This document shows, piece by piece, positions 18,005 to 28,871 of a stretch of DNA of 64,000 nt (positions are counted from its first letter, which is position 1; each line of letters opens with the position of its first letter). This DNA comes from Cohaesibacter haloalkalitolerans. Its GTDB lineage: Bacteria > Pseudomonadota > Alphaproteobacteria > Rhizobiales > Cohaesibacteraceae. The DNA lies in NCBI RefSeq assembly GCF_003574655.1, contig NZ_QNUM01000005.1, forward strand, positions 248,001-312,000, read 5' to 3'. The position numbers were made by a program, and so were the translations under genes. The notes under the pieces are model-generated. The model was given only the letters and a program-made list of their open reading frames with translations. It was not told where the DNA came from and did no database searches.

Positions 18005-18030
18005 GTCAAATCAGATGAGGGGCCGCCAGA

Positions 18031-18633
18031 TTATTTCTGGGTAGCCTGGATCACATGTACCTGAGCGCCAACCTTGACGCGCTCGTAAAGGTCAATCACG
18101 TCTTCGTTTGCAAGACGGATGCAGCCGGAAGAAACGGCCTGACCGATGCTCCATGGCTCATTGGAGCCGTGAATGCGGTAGATGGTGGAACCGATATACA
18201 TGGCACGAGCGCCCAGCGGGTTGTTCGGGCCGCCTTCCATGTAGGAAGGAAGGTTCGGAACGCGCTTGCGCATTGCAGGAGGAGGAGTCCAGCCCGGCCA
18301 TTCAGCCTTGCGGCTCACGCGATGGGTGCCGGTCCACTGGAAGCCAGGGCGACCAACGCCGATGCCATATTTAACGGCCTTGCCATCGCCCATGATGTAA
18401 TAGAGGCGGCGTTCCTGGGTGTTGATGACGATGGTGCCCTCTGGAGAGTTTGCAAATTTCCCGTCATAGGAAACAGTGGTGCGCTTGATCGGGGATTTGC
18501 CCCCGTGAGCGTAGCCGCTGACGTCTTTCCAGGTCTGCGATTCCATGTCGAAATATTTAGAAGCGTTGGCGTTTGTTACTGCTACGGCCAGGCCGAGCAG
18601 CAGTCCAGCGCCAAGAGTGATCAGTTTGCGCAT
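18031..18633 (-). CDS. L,D-transpeptidase (YkuD domain), exported
   Basis: This 200-residue protein has a signal peptide (residues 1-24, cleavage after ANA). The YkuD domain covers residues 60-195. It ends with the catalytic box: IHGSNEP, then 11 residues later SSGCIRLANEDVIDLYERV with the nucleophile Cys. These periplasmic enzymes form 3-3 cross-links in peptidoglycan or attach outer membrane proteins to it. A PGWTPPPAMRKR segment typical of the ErfK/YbiS-like group precedes it. Single gene with its own terminator. Confidence 0.93.
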   Translation of the reverse strand: MRKLITLGAGLLLGLAVAVTNANASKYFDMESQTWKDVSGYAHGGKSPIKRTTVSYDGKFANSPEGTIVINTQERRLYYIMGDGKAVKYGIGVGRPGFQWTGTHRVSRKAEWPGWTPPPAMRKRVPNLPSYMEGGPNNPLGARAMYIGSTIYRIHGSNEPWSIGQAVSSGCIRLANEDVIDLYERVKVGAQVHVIQATQK

Positions 18634-19238
18634 TGGTTAGTCCCGAAATAAAAATTGGTCTGACTTTGCATGCACAACTCCGAGAGCTGTCCCGGTTGAA
18701 GCAAAGCCGGACATCATCATTGCCACACGAGTGTTAACGGTATTTTCTAAATATGACGTGTTTTCGCAAGCGTTTTTAAAAAAGTTGCGTTCACATTTTT
18801 GTTTTTAAGGAAAGAATGCGAATTTGTTGTTATTTTGCAACAGGCGAAGACGAGGCAATTGCACTCCCTCGCAAATAGGCCTCTATAATCACTTCTGATT
18901 AGTGGCTTGTTTGGTGTATTTTCTTGCATCTGCAATTAGGGATAGAATCTATTTGATTCGAGTATACTAAGTAATTTTATGGAGTGAAGGGGGCAAGTTT
19001 CCTCAAATACCCGATCGGCAAGCGTCAAAGGGGGTTAAATTAAACTTCGAGATATACAAAACTGTGTGCCATCGTTTGCGCGCAACGCGAGTTGTGTTAT
19101 CAAAACTCTCAATTGTGTTTTTCGTTATTCTTTCCTGCTTGCCATTTGCAGCCCGGTTTATCGATTTGCGGGCCGAATCTGGTGGGAATATCACTTTGGT
19201 TGACGCCTCTGGTTGAATTGAAAAGGAGGCGGCATTCG
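18634..19238. other. AT-rich intergenic region between divergent surface-protein genes
   Basis: About 600 bp without a gene. It is clearly richer in A and T than the rest of the window and must carry promoters for the L,D-transpeptidase (left) and the autotransporter-like gene (right). I see no tRNA, repeat or clear operator. Short frames in it are not protein-like. Confidence 0.5.
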
Positions 19239-20567
19239 TTGAGTTTGAACATGCGCTTGCGTTATTTGGCTTTCATCCTAGTCTGTTCCACCAGCTTGCT
19301 GCCGCAACTGGCGCATTCGGCTTCATTGTCAAATGCCAGTGGTAATGAAAACGACAATAACTCTGATAACGCAAATTGCCATGCCTGGTGGTTGCACAAC
19401 TGTGACGGCGGCGATGAAACGGATCCTCCGGGTGAGTCTGGCGGTGGCGACCCGGTCATTGTTGATCCGGATGATCCCACCGACAAGGAGAACAAACAAT
19501 CGGCCGGCGCAACCGCAGCTTCGACCACCTCTGCGGCCAACACCGCCATTGGAGGTCTGGTGGGACAGATCATGTCAGCCAGCGGCACGAGTGGCTTTGG
19601 TGGTGGAACGCCTTCCGGATCGGGCTCTGGTGGGGCGCCTTCCCATATTTCCTCCTATGTTGTCCGTCTTTCGGAAGAACCCGGCGTCAGCGCAATCACC
19701 ACCACCTATGGAGACGGGGGGCAGCCATCGCTGGCGCCGCTTGATCGTTATGCCTGGATCAAGCCCATGGGCGGCTTGTCGCGCAAGGAGGCAACAGCCA
19801 GCGGACCGAGTGCGGAAGCGACCTTCGGCGGCATGATGTCCGGCATGGATATCTATTCCGACGCTTTCTATCGGCTCGGTGTGATTGGTGCACTTGCCCG
19901 AGTCAATGTTTCTGCCGATGTCAATGACAGCCACGTCCAGATGACACTGGCCAAGGCGGGTGTGACCAACAGCGTCGAATGGGGCCACGCCTATATCGAC
20001 CACATGCTTCTTTACGGGCCGGAGTTCACCCACACCAAACGGTCCGTCGTCTCTGGCGGGACAAAAAGCCTGATGACATCCGACTATACGAACCATCGGA
20101 TCACCAATGCCTTTGAAGTCGGCTATCGCACCGTGCTGTCCGGCGTGGTGATCCAGCCCAGTGCAGGCGTCCAGCTTGACTGGGCCTATCAGGATGATGC
20201 TCGCGAGAAGGGACTGGCTGGTGCGGCGATCTATACCAAGGCAAGCAGCTACTGGAGCGGCAATACCAAGCTCGGGTTCAATCTTTCGACGGCCTTTTTC
20301 CTGGGTGACTATGCCCTTGCCCCAAGCTTCGGCGCCTACTGGATTCATCGATTCGGGCAGTTGTCCGGAACGTCGATGATGTCATTTGATTCCGGCAGCA
20401 CCTATCAGGCTATGGGCGAGGCGCCGATCCGTGACGTGACCAAGCTGCAGACAGGGCTAACCCTGACGATGAAAAACAATGTCAGCCTGTCTGCCAACTA
20501 TGCCTTGTCCTTTACCGCCAAGGAACAGAACCACGCTGCCAATCTCGGTTTCAGATATCGATTCTAG
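19239..20567 (+). CDS. Autotransporter-type outer membrane beta-barrel protein with minimal passenger
   Basis: This protein of about 442 residues has a signal peptide (cleavage near LAHSA). A low-complexity segment of about 130 residues follows, rich in Asn, Asp, Gly, Pro, Ser and Ala, including DPDDPTDKENK. A barrel domain occupies about residues 165-442. The barrel has alternating strands, PMGGLSRKEATASG near its start, and ends RYRF with the terminal Phe recognised by the BAM complex. This agrees with the autotransporter beta-domain fold. Classical autotransporters carry a long passenger, and none is present. I chose TTG at 19239, 9 nt after AGGAGG; ATG at 19251 is an alternative but is 21 nt from that site. 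It stands alone. Confidence 0.75.
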   Translation: MSLNMRLRYLAFILVCSTSLLPQLAHSASLSNASGNENDNNSDNANCHAWWLHNCDGGDETDPPGESGGGDPVIVDPDDPTDKENKQSAGATAASTTSAANTAIGGLVGQIMSASGTSGFGGGTPSGSGSGGAPSHISSYVVRLSEEPGVSAITTTYGDGGQPSLAPLDRYAWIKPMGGLSRKEATASGPSAEATFGGMMSGMDIYSDAFYRLGVIGALARVNVSADVNDSHVQMTLAKAGVTNSVEWGHAYIDHMLLYGPEFTHTKRSVVSGGTKSLMTSDYTNHRITNAFEVGYRTVLSGVVIQPSAGVQLDWAYQDDAREKGLAGAAIYTKASSYWSGNTKLGFNLSTAFFLGDYALAPSFGAYWIHRFGQLSGTSMMSFDSGSTYQAMGEAPIRDVTKLQTGLTLTMKNNVSLSANYALSFTAKEQNHAANLGFRYRF

Positions 20568-20727
20568 ATCAACAAGTTCGCCCGGTTGGATGAAACAATC
20601 TGTGAGGTCGGACTGACATCGATCTCATGGAAATTGCATTGTTGCAGCCCGTTCCATCTGTTTTTTAAAGCAAAACATGAAGAGAAGGCGGATTTCAAAG
20701 CGTATAGTCATGGTTGCCGCCGGGTGT

Positions 20728-21153
20728 TCACAACAGCCCTTTGGCCTTCAGCGTGATCCGCGTTGCCTCGTTCAGGTCATAGCTGGCGAGGTCCTCTGGA
20801 CGGACCCAGGCTACCGACTCGAACTCTTCGTTGAACGCAATCTCCCGATTGGCCGCATGGCAGTCGAAAATCAGGTAGATCATGTAGATTTCTTCGGTCG
20901 TGCCGTCCGGATAGGCTTTGGTTCGTGTATCATCTCGGAAGGTCCATGGCGTGACGCGGTCGATGATCAACTGCTCACCCAGCTCCTCGCGAATTTCCCG
21001 GCGAAGCCCTGCCTCGATGGTTTCGCCTTCCTCCAGACCACCACCCGAAAGAGCCCATTGGCCCGGAAAGACACCACGATGCGAAGGCATCTTGCAGAGC
21101 AGATAGGCACCACCATTTTCGATGAGGGGGCAAAGGATCGTTCTTGTACGCAT
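20728..21153 (-). CDS. nudI: Nudix nucleoside triphosphatase NudI
   Basis: This 141-residue protein has the complete Nudix box ([18 protein letters not shown] then REELGEQ). From my memory of the Escherichia coli protein it has the same length and an almost matching order of blocks: CPLI then [28 protein letters not shown]-like [22 protein letters not shown] and a KGLL end. NudI hydrolyses pyrimidine (deoxy)nucleoside triphosphates. The start ATG at 21153 agrees with the family. It is a single gene, convergent with the barrel gene at its 3' side. Such closeness to an enterobacterial protein may point to transfer or only to strong conservation. Confidence 0.9.
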   Translation of the reverse strand: MRTRTILCPLIENGGAYLLCKMPSHRGVFPGQWALSGGGLEEGETIEAGLRREIREELGEQLIIDRVTPWTFRDDTRTKAYPDGTTEEIYMIYLIFDCHAANREIAFNEEFESVAWVRPEDLASYDLNEATRITLKAKGLL

Positions 21154-21204
21154 GGTAGGTTTCCTCTCTGGAGTAGGCGATTCTAGCGGGAAGAAGCTAA
21201 ATCA

Positions 21205-21236
21205 AAAACAGGCCCGACCTTGGAAGATCGGGCCTG
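21205..21236 (-). terminator. Terminator after class I fumarase
   Basis: CAGGCCCGA (minus strand 21236-21228) pairs with TCGGGCCTG (21217-21209), followed by TTTTTGAT. It lies 42 bp after the fumarase stop. Confidence 0.85.
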
Positions 21237-21278
21237 CAAGACGCGTGGGAGATATTCCGGCTGAATGAAATGCCGAGA

Positions 21279-22895
<1,617 letters not shown>

Positions 22896-23315
22896 TGTCG
22901 GTCCTTGTTTGCAGTTCCGATGACGGGGTGCCACCCGTTTCCGTTATATGGTGATCTGATTGCATCAATGGGGTGATCTGTCTTTGATCGGTATCACCTC
23001 TGTGCAAAGGAGAATCCGCAAATCAATGAGTGCAAGGCTTTGTACCCAATTTCAAGTCCTTCTTATGGTAAAAGCGGTGCCAAATTTTGGTCAGTTTCAT
23101 CCACATTCTCCCGCAAGCGCGGGGCAGGACTGCACATGTGCCCCGTGTTGGCTGCCTTTTCTGCGGCAATTCACAATCGAGCGCACTGTGTCAATTTGTT
23201 CTCTTGAAATATTCTAATATAAGAAATAAATAAAATACCGATTTCCATCACGGGCAACGGGGCGTCATTTTCCCACCGCTCAAATCCCATTTCAAAATTC
23301 TGCAAGGACAAAATA
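22896..23315. other. Divergent promoter region between fumarase and DsrE genes
   Basis: About 420 bp without a credible gene. It must hold the promoters of both flanking genes. The part 23200-23240 is AT-rich, just before the DsrE leader. AAGGAC stands ahead of the DsrE start. No clear operator was recognised. Confidence 0.5.
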
Positions 23316-23690
23316 ATGGCCAAACAAACCGATTATGTCAGCACCCTGTTCAGCAATGCCGACGATCCCAACAAGGTGACCGTAGCCTATACCATGGGGG
23401 TGCAAGCTCTGGCACAGGGGCACAGTGCCACGATCATGCTGATGGTGGATGCCGTTCATCTGGCAAAGAAGGGGGCCCTGGAAGGTATTGATATCGGTGC
23501 TCCGTTTCAGCCAGCCTTGCCGCTTCAGGAAGAGTTCTTCAAGCAGGGCGGCCAGATTCTGGTCTGCAAGGCCTGCATGATACACAATGGCGTCGCAGAG
23601 GAGGAAATCGACGAGCGCATGCAGGTTATCTCGGCAGAAGAGGTCATCCCGATGCTGATGGGGGCAAAAGGCAGTCTTCAGCTGACCTGA
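23316..23690 (+). CDS. DsrE/DsrF-like family protein
   Basis: This is a 124-residue soluble protein with the DsrE fold: KVTVAYTMGVQALAQGHSATIMLMVDAVHLAKKG, then LVCKACMIHNGV with a CxxC near residue 86. Family members relay sulfur as persulfide or serve in unknown redox roles. The CxxC-type site suggests that sulfur or thiol chemistry is possible. The gene lies between the Fe-S fumarase and a DoxX gene, both of which would fit a redox setting, but no function is established. AAGGA precedes the ATG and a strong terminator follows. Confidence 0.8.
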   Translation: MAKQTDYVSTLFSNADDPNKVTVAYTMGVQALAQGHSATIMLMVDAVHLAKKGALEGIDIGAPFQPALPLQEEFFKQGGQILVCKACMIHNGVAEEEIDERMQVISAEEVIPMLMGAKGSLQLT

Positions 23691-23710
23691 GCCGATTGAA
23701 CGCAGATCGA

Positions 23711-23741
23711 AAAAGCCGCCCGAACAGGGGCGGCTTTTTTG
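23711..23741 (+). terminator. Terminator after the DsrE gene
   Basis: AAAGCCGCCC pairs with GGGGCGGCTTT around a short GAACA-type loop, and a T-run follows. The A-run on the left may let it also serve the convergent DoxX gene. Confidence 0.85.
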
Positions 23742-23782
23742 TTCGTGTGGGGCGTCGAGAGATCAACTCACTACGCGGGCCG

Positions 23783-24376
23783 CTAGAAGACCTTTTTCAT
23801 GACGCGGTCAACGGACAGGCGCCCGCCGCCGAAAGCCGCATAGAGGAAGGTTCCGCCAGCCCAGAATAGCGAATTGGTCACGGCTTTTTCCTGCATCATG
23901 CCCAGAAAGGATGCGCCCCCGTCCTTGAGCATGCCAAGGCCACCGCCGGTAAAGAGTTCTGGCGTGCCGCTCAGGGCCGCGATTCCCGCTTCGGTCAGGA
24001 AGACCGGGGGATAGGGATGCGTAATGTGATAATAAAGGGTCACAAGCAGCATCAGGCCATTGGCGAGGGCAGCCGGGCGAGTGAACAGTCCGATCGCGAT
24101 CAGCAGACCGCCAGCGAAATTGGCAACCGCCATCAGCGGTGACCACAGCCAGCCGGGATAGAATCCCAGGCTCTCAACAAAGCCGGACATGGCCATGGGC
24201 GCCATGATCTTGCTCCACCCCGAATAGGCAAGTGCCAATCCGATGGCGACACGCAGAGCCGTCCACGCAAGCGGCTGGGCAAGGTTGGCATAAAGCGGGG
24301 CCAGGGAGGGGAAGTATAGTTTCTCTTCGCTCGTCTCAGAAGTAATGTTTCTCGGTGTAGTCTCTGACTCTGACAT
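23783..24376 (-). CDS. DoxX family membrane protein
   Basis: This 197-residue protein has a short N-terminal cytoplasmic part and four hydrophobic segments. It includes the family motif GLALAYSGWSKIMAP near residue 45 and GLLIAIGLFTRPAAL near 92. DoxX proteins are small quinone-bilayer-type membrane proteins; relatives act in sulfur oxidation or in thiosulfate/oxidative stress complexes, while many have no known role. It is convergent with the DsrE gene and divergent from fumC. Confidence 0.82.
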   Translation of the reverse strand: MSESETTPRNITSETSEEKLYFPSLAPLYANLAQPLAWTALRVAIGLALAYSGWSKIMAPMAMSGFVESLGFYPGWLWSPLMAVANFAGGLLIAIGLFTRPAALANGLMLLVTLYYHITHPYPPVFLTEAGIAALSGTPELFTGGGLGMLKDGGASFLGMMQEKAVTNSLFWAGGTFLYAAFGGGRLSVDRVMKKVF

Positions 24377-24688
24377 GGCTTCCTCATTGTTTGTATGAAG
24401 TACTTATAGTTGTATTGAGGATTTTTTTGTCTTCTTAAGTTGATATTGTGTGTTGTTTTGATTAATATTGAAAATTCAAAAATATTGTCCAGCGAATAGC
24501 TGGAGGAATTATCAATATAGGTAAAATAACCTACCATATTACTGGTGCGGAGTCTTGGTGAATTTTCAGACATAAAATTAGACCCGCCACTGCCCTTAAA
24601 TTGCAGCTTTCATGCCCCCATCTGTTTGACAGGCCTTGCCGACAAAGGTCGGAAAACAGCCTGTTTGCATAAACTGATGGAGAAAGAG
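24377..24688. other. AT-rich divergent promoter region between doxX and fumC
   Basis: About 310 bp without a gene. The part 24400-24560 is very AT-rich, unlike the flanking genes, and probably holds back-to-back promoters. The open frame that extends fumC upstream through this region does not look coding. Confidence 0.5.
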
Positions 24689-26080
24689 ATGAACGAAATA
24701 CGCGTGGAAACGGATTCCTTTGGCCCCCTGGACGTTCCGTCAGACAAATATTACGGAGCCCAGACGGCGCGATCGCTCATCAATTTCCCGATCGGGGAAG
24801 AAACCATGCCTGCGCCGATCATCCGGGCCCTTGGTATCATCAAGCTGTCGGCTGCGCGGGCCAATCTGGCGCTCGACAATATCGAATCCCGTATCGGTAA
24901 CGCCATCATCAGCGCCGCCGAAGAAGTGGCCGAGGGCAAGCTCAACGATCACTTCCCGCTTTCGGTCTGGCAGACCGGCTCCGGCACGCAGTCGAACATG
25001 AATGCCAACGAGGTGATTTCCAATCGGGCTATTGAATTGCTGGGCGGTGTTCTGGGCTCGAAGGATCCTGTTCACCCGAATGATCATTGCAATCGCAGCC
25101 AGTCTTCCAATGACACCTTCCCGACGGCGATGCACATTGCCACAGCCGAGCAAATCCGCAATCATCTCATTCCGGCGCTCGAAAAGCTGCATGCCGCCTT
25201 GGCTGAAAAATCCGGGAACTTCAAGGATATCATCAAGATTGGCCGCACCCACTTGCAAGATGCCACCCCACTGACGCTGGGACAGGAATTCTCCGGCTAT
25301 GCCGCGATGGTTGAGAATGGCATTCGCCGTGTTTCCAGCGCTCTGCCTGCCCTCTATGCACTTGCTCAGGGTGGGACGGCAGTTGGAACTGGCCTCAATG
25401 CAAAAATCGGATTTGCCGAGAAATTCGCCGAAGAAGTCGCCACCTACACGGGATTGCCCTTCATCACTGCGCCCAACAAGTTCGAAGCACTGGCAACCCA
25501 CGACGCCATGGTTGAAGCCCATGGCATGCTCAACACGCTGGCCGCAAGCCTGTTCAAGATTGCCAGTGACATCCGTCTGCTCGGCTCCGGTCCACGGTCC
25601 GGGCTTGGCGAGATTTCACTGCCCGAGAACGAGCCAGGGTCATCGATCATGCCCGGCAAGGTCAATCCGACCCAGTGCGAGGCCATGACCATGGTCTGTA
25701 CTCAGGTGATGGGCAACAATGCTGCGGTTTCTATGGCCGGGTCGCAGGGGCATTTCGAGCTTAACGTGTTCAAGCCGATCATAGCCTACAATACCATCCA
25801 GTCCATCCGGTTGTTGACCGATGCTGCCACCAGCTTCACCGACAAGTGCGTCGTCGGCATCAAGGCCAACGAAGAGCAGATCAGTGCCCTGATGCAACGT
25901 TCGCTAATGCTGGTAACTGCCCTTGCACCTCACATCGGCTATGACAACGCTACCAAAATCGCCAAAACAGCGCACAAGAACGGCACAACCCTCAAGGAAG
26001 AAGCCGTCAGGCTGGGCTACGTCTCGGCAGAGGATTATGATCGTTGGGTCCGTCCGGAGAAGATGATCGCTCCGCAATGA
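24689..26080 (+). CDS. fumC: Class II fumarate hydratase
   Basis: This 463-residue iron-free fumarase is expected to act as a homotetramer in the citric acid cycle. Signatures: [22 protein letters not shown] at the start (shown in parts [13 protein letters not shown] and DKYYGAQT), [14 protein letters not shown] near residue 95, [19 protein letters not shown] near 185 and the fumarate lyase signature [13 protein letters not shown] near 315, which holds the catalytic Ser. The start is ATG at 24689 with GGAGA upstream. It is oxygen-stable, in contrast to the class I enzyme in the same window, and unrelated to it in fold. Confidence 0.97.
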   Translation: MNEIRVETDSFGPLDVPSDKYYGAQTARSLINFPIGEETMPAPIIRALGIIKLSAARANLALDNIESRIGNAIISAAEEVAEGKLNDHFPLSVWQTGSGTQSNMNANEVISNRAIELLGGVLGSKDPVHPNDHCNRSQSSNDTFPTAMHIATAEQIRNHLIPALEKLHAALAEKSGNFKDIIKIGRTHLQDATPLTLGQEFSGYAAMVENGIRRVSSALPALYALAQGGTAVGTGLNAKIGFAEKFAEEVATYTGLPFITAPNKFEALATHDAMVEAHGMLNTLAASLFKIASDIRLLGSGPRSGLGEISLPENEPGSSIMPGKVNPTQCEAMTMVCTQVMGNNAAVSMAGSQGHFELNVFKPIIAYNTIQSIRLLTDAATSFTDKCVVGIKANEEQISALMQRSLMLVTALAPHIGYDNATKIAKTAHKNGTTLKEEAVRLGYVSAEDYDRWVRPEKMIAPQ

Positions 26081-26359
26081 GCCCCGGCTTATAGTTGCGC
26101 CTTGCGGGGTGGTTGGCACCTCTCATGACAAATCCGGTTGCCTATTTCAGTAAAGGCTTTTCAACGGTCTGCAAAGAGATAGGCAACGGTCCTTCGAAGT
26201 CAGTTTCGCCAGTCTGTATTGATACGTTTTTTCTCGACCAGACCGAATTTTTCATGATAGTTTTTTCTTATGAATTCGGTTCGGGTTTTAAACGAACCTT
26301 GCAGATGAGAACGGCAATCCCCCGCGAAAGAGCCGTATTAAAGACTCGGAACAGGCCAA

Positions 26360-27016
26360 ATGGCTCAAATACAAAGACGAACCACAACCAGCATTGTGGC
26401 AGACGAATTGCGCAAGCGTATTCAGAATGGCGCAATCAAGGAAGGTGAACAGATCCGGCAGGAGGCAATTGCCAGTCAGCTGGGAGTGAGCCGCATTCCT
26501 GTGCGCGAAGCTTTGCGGCTTTTGGAAGCAGAGGGCCTGATCACGCTGGTCTCCCACAAGGGCGCAGAGGTCACCCGGCTGGAGCCATCAGAGATCGAGG
26601 AACTGTTCGAAATCCGCACCATGATCGAGGTCTGGCTTTTTGAGCATTCCGTGGCCGCCATAACGGACGAGGATCTTGCCGAAGCGCAGGAATGCCTCGA
26701 CGCGATGCGAAAGGCCGACGTCAAGGACTGGGGGCCGCTCAACTGGCAATTCCACGTCGCGCTCTATCGCGCCGCCAACAAGCCCACCACCATCAAGTTG
26801 CTGAAACGCGTTCACGACAATGCCGATCGCTATGTGCGGCTGCATCTCACCCTGTCACGCGATGCGCAGGATCTTGCCCATCGGCAGCATCAGGCCATGA
26901 TCGACGCCGCCCACATGAGGGACGCCTATCTGGCAGGGCGGCTGCTGTCCGACCATATCAATCAGGTCAAGGGACAGCTGCTTGCCTCGGTCGAGAAGCG
27001 GCGGAAAACTGCCTGA
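26360..27016 (+). CDS. GntR-family regulator, FCD (FadR) subgroup
   Basis: This 218-residue protein has an N-terminal winged helix (residues 8-72, with LRKRIQNGAIKEGEQIRQ and SRIPVREALRLLEAEGLI). The C-terminal FCD effector domain (about 80-205) keeps its metal-ligand histidines in WQFHVALYRAA and HRQHQAMIDAAHMRDA. Such repressors respond to carboxylic acids. Position just after fumC suggests a dicarboxylate link, but a 279-bp gap makes co-transcription unlikely. Confidence 0.9.
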   Translation: MAQIQRRTTTSIVADELRKRIQNGAIKEGEQIRQEAIASQLGVSRIPVREALRLLEAEGLITLVSHKGAEVTRLEPSEIEELFEIRTMIEVWLFEHSVAAITDEDLAEAQECLDAMRKADVKDWGPLNWQFHVALYRAANKPTTIKLLKRVHDNADRYVRLHLTLSRDAQDLAHRQHQAMIDAAHMRDAYLAGRLLSDHINQVKGQLLASVEKRRKTA

Positions 27017-27093
27017 TCGCACCTATTCTGCCTTACAGATTGATCGCGGCAGCCTGAGGCTTGGGCGAGATTGTCAGGTCTGGACCTGCACGG

Positions 27094-27133
27094 GGCCAAG
27101 CCCTCAGACTGGCCAAGCCCTCAGGCTGGCCAA
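27094..27133. repeat. 17-bp tandem repeat, 2.3 copies, over the 3' end of the phosphatase gene
   Basis: On the minus strand the unit TTGGCCAGCCTGAGGGC is followed by a second copy with one C to T change and then by TTGGCC. The first copy contains the last codons and stop of the HAD phosphatase, so a small duplication has extended the 3' untranslated part. Confidence 0.8.
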
Positions 27134-27798
27134 TTGGCAAGGGCGCTCGGGATATCGGCGAAGCTGTCCAGCACGAGGTCTGCACCCAATTGGCTTGAAG
27201 GTGTGGCCGTGTACCCATAGCTCATGACGATCACCGGGATGTTGGCAGCTCTTGCTGCTTCGACATCGGCCTGGCTGTCGCCGATCATGATTGTTCGCTC
27301 GCAAACCCCGCCCGCCCGGCTGATGGCTGTGTAGATGTGGTCCGGGTGGGGTTTCTTGTTGGGCACTGTGTCCGAGCCGCAGATGGTGTCGAAATAGGAA
27401 GCGACGCCAATCTGGTCCAGAAGGTCGACAGAAAGATGTTCGGTCTTGTTGGTGCAGACCCCCATCGAAACGCCGTCGGCCTTGAGGCTGCTAAGAACCT
27501 CCATGACGCCGGGAAAGAGCTGGCTGTCCTTGCAGATATTGCTGCTGTAATGGGCGAGGAAAAGCGCGTGGGCGAGATCCAGCTCATCATCCGTGACCGG
27601 GTGATCATAATGGGCGAAGCTGCGTTCCAGCGTGATCCTGGCGCCAAAGCCGACCGTATTGCGGACCTTCTCGACAGTGAAGGGGGCCAGATCATGCTGC
27701 GCCAGAACATGGTTGAGTGCGCCTGTCAGGTCTGGTGCGGTATCCACCAGTGTGCCGTCGAGATCAAACAGGATGCAGGAAAAGGGGCCAGCGGTCAT
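27121..27798 (-). CDS. gph: HAD hydrolase, probable phosphoglycolate phosphatase
   Basis: This 225-residue protein has motif I FDLDGTLVDTAPDL (residues 10-23), a helical C1 cap, motif II as the T in GVCTNKTEHL near 115, the motif III Lys in PNKKPHPDH near 146, and motif IV IMIGDSQADVEAARAA near 170. The cap and length agree with Gph, which removes 2-phosphoglycolate formed during DNA repair or RubisCO oxygenation; other small phosphatases of this subgroup look alike. The start at 27798 begins MTAGPFSCILFDLDG; the longer frame adds 31 unlike residues. Confidence 0.85.
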   Translation of the reverse strand: MTAGPFSCILFDLDGTLVDTAPDLTGALNHVLAQHDLAPFTVEKVRNTVGFGARITLERSFAHYDHPVTDDELDLAHALFLAHYSSNICKDSQLFPGVMEVLSSLKADGVSMGVCTNKTEHLSVDLLDQIGVASYFDTICGSDTVPNKKPHPDHIYTAISRAGGVCERTIMIGDSQADVEAARAANIPVIVMSYGYTATPSSQLGADLVLDSFADIPSALANWPA

Positions 27799-27993
27799 GA
27801 ATTGGTTTCCGTCAAATTCGAATAAGGTAACATAGTGAGGCAAATGGCTTCCCGGTTGAGAAGGCACTCGCCTTGTGTCGGTTGACGGCAATTTGCCAAA
27901 TCATGGCCAAAAAATCCAGATTATTCGAAAAACGCGACCACACTTGACCGCAAGTCCCTTTAGGGCACTTGGCGTCCTGCCGGCGGCGTGATA

Positions 27994-28090
27994 TGAGCGG
28001 AGCAGGGTGGCCGCAGGCAAGTGCATAGCATGTGCCGCTCAACCGCCCCGGGTGGAGCCAAGCCGCTGTCAGGCAGACGTGAGGCAGCGG
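27994..28090 (+). promoter_or_regulatory. Structured leader upstream of rpiA
   Basis: TGAGCGG (27994-28000) is complementary to CCGCTCA (28035-28041) and CCGCTG (28063-28068) to CAGCGG (28085-28090). These give two hairpins in the 130 bp before rpiA. The stretch is GC-rich and matches no riboswitch class that I know. Its function is unproven. Confidence 0.35.
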
Positions 28091-28124
28091 GCCCGCAGGA
28101 CCGAATAGAAAGAAGTTTATAGTC

Positions 28125-28823
28125 ATGAGTGAACAGCTTAAGAGACAGGCCGCCGCCGCCGCACTGGAATTTGTTGAGGATGGAATGAAGCTCGGTATCG
28201 GAACCGGGTCGACGGCTCTTCACTTTGTTGAACTGCTCGGGGAAAAGGTCGCCGCCGGCATGAAGGTGATTGGCGTTCCGACCTCCGAGAGAACCGCCGA
28301 ATTGTGCAAGAAGAACGGCGTGCCGCTGACGACGCTCGAGGAAACCCCCGAACTCGATCTGACCGTAGATGGCGCCGATGAAATCGACCCGCAGATGCGT
28401 CTGATCAAGGGTGGCGGTGGTGCGCTGCTGCGCGAGAAGATCGTTGCATCCGCTTCAGCCAACATGATTGTCATTGCCGACAAGTCCAAGATCGTCGACA
28501 CCCTTGGCGCGTTTCCGCTGCCGATCGAGGTGATGCCGTTCGGGCTGGGTTCGACGACGATTGCCGTCCAGAAGGTGTGCGACCATTATGGCATGCAAGG
28601 CTCGCTGAGCCTGCGCAAGGCCGCTGATGGCTCGAATTTTGTGACAGATGGCAAGCATTATATCATTGATGCCACATTTGGCCGTATTTCTGATGTAGAG
28701 GGTCTGGACGCGGCTTTGCGGGCGATTCCGGGTGTTGTGGAAACCGGGTTGTTCATTGGTATCGCCTCCAAAGCCGTTGTGGCTGGCGCAGATGGTGTGT
28801 CGATTATCGAGCCTGCCTGCTGA
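28125..28823 (+). CDS. rpiA: Ribose-5-phosphate isomerase A
   Basis: This 232-residue enzyme of the pentose phosphate pathway interconverts ribose 5-phosphate and ribulose 5-phosphate. Family blocks: [18 protein letters not shown] (residues 25-42, phosphate loop), [19 protein letters not shown] (84-102) with the active-site acid residues, and LREKIVASA (105-113). The length is as usual. AAGAAAG lies before the ATG. It opens the group with the DUF2059 gene 48 bp downstream. Confidence 0.96.
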   Translation: MSEQLKRQAAAAALEFVEDGMKLGIGTGSTALHFVELLGEKVAAGMKVIGVPTSERTAELCKKNGVPLTTLEETPELDLTVDGADEIDPQMRLIKGGGGALLREKIVASASANMIVIADKSKIVDTLGAFPLPIEVMPFGLGSTTIAVQKVCDHYGMQGSLSLRKAADGSNFVTDGKHYIIDATFGRISDVEGLDAALRAIPGVVETGLFIGIASKAVVAGADGVSIIEPAC

Positions 28824-28871
28824 GACATCTAATTTGAGAAAAGTCTAGGATTTTCGCAAAAGGACTGAAAC

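Noticed and set aside
28050-28100. Possible cobalamin riboswitch box before rpiA
   Set aside because: Only a loose likeness of GTCAGGCAGAC to the B12 box; the other conserved elements are missing.
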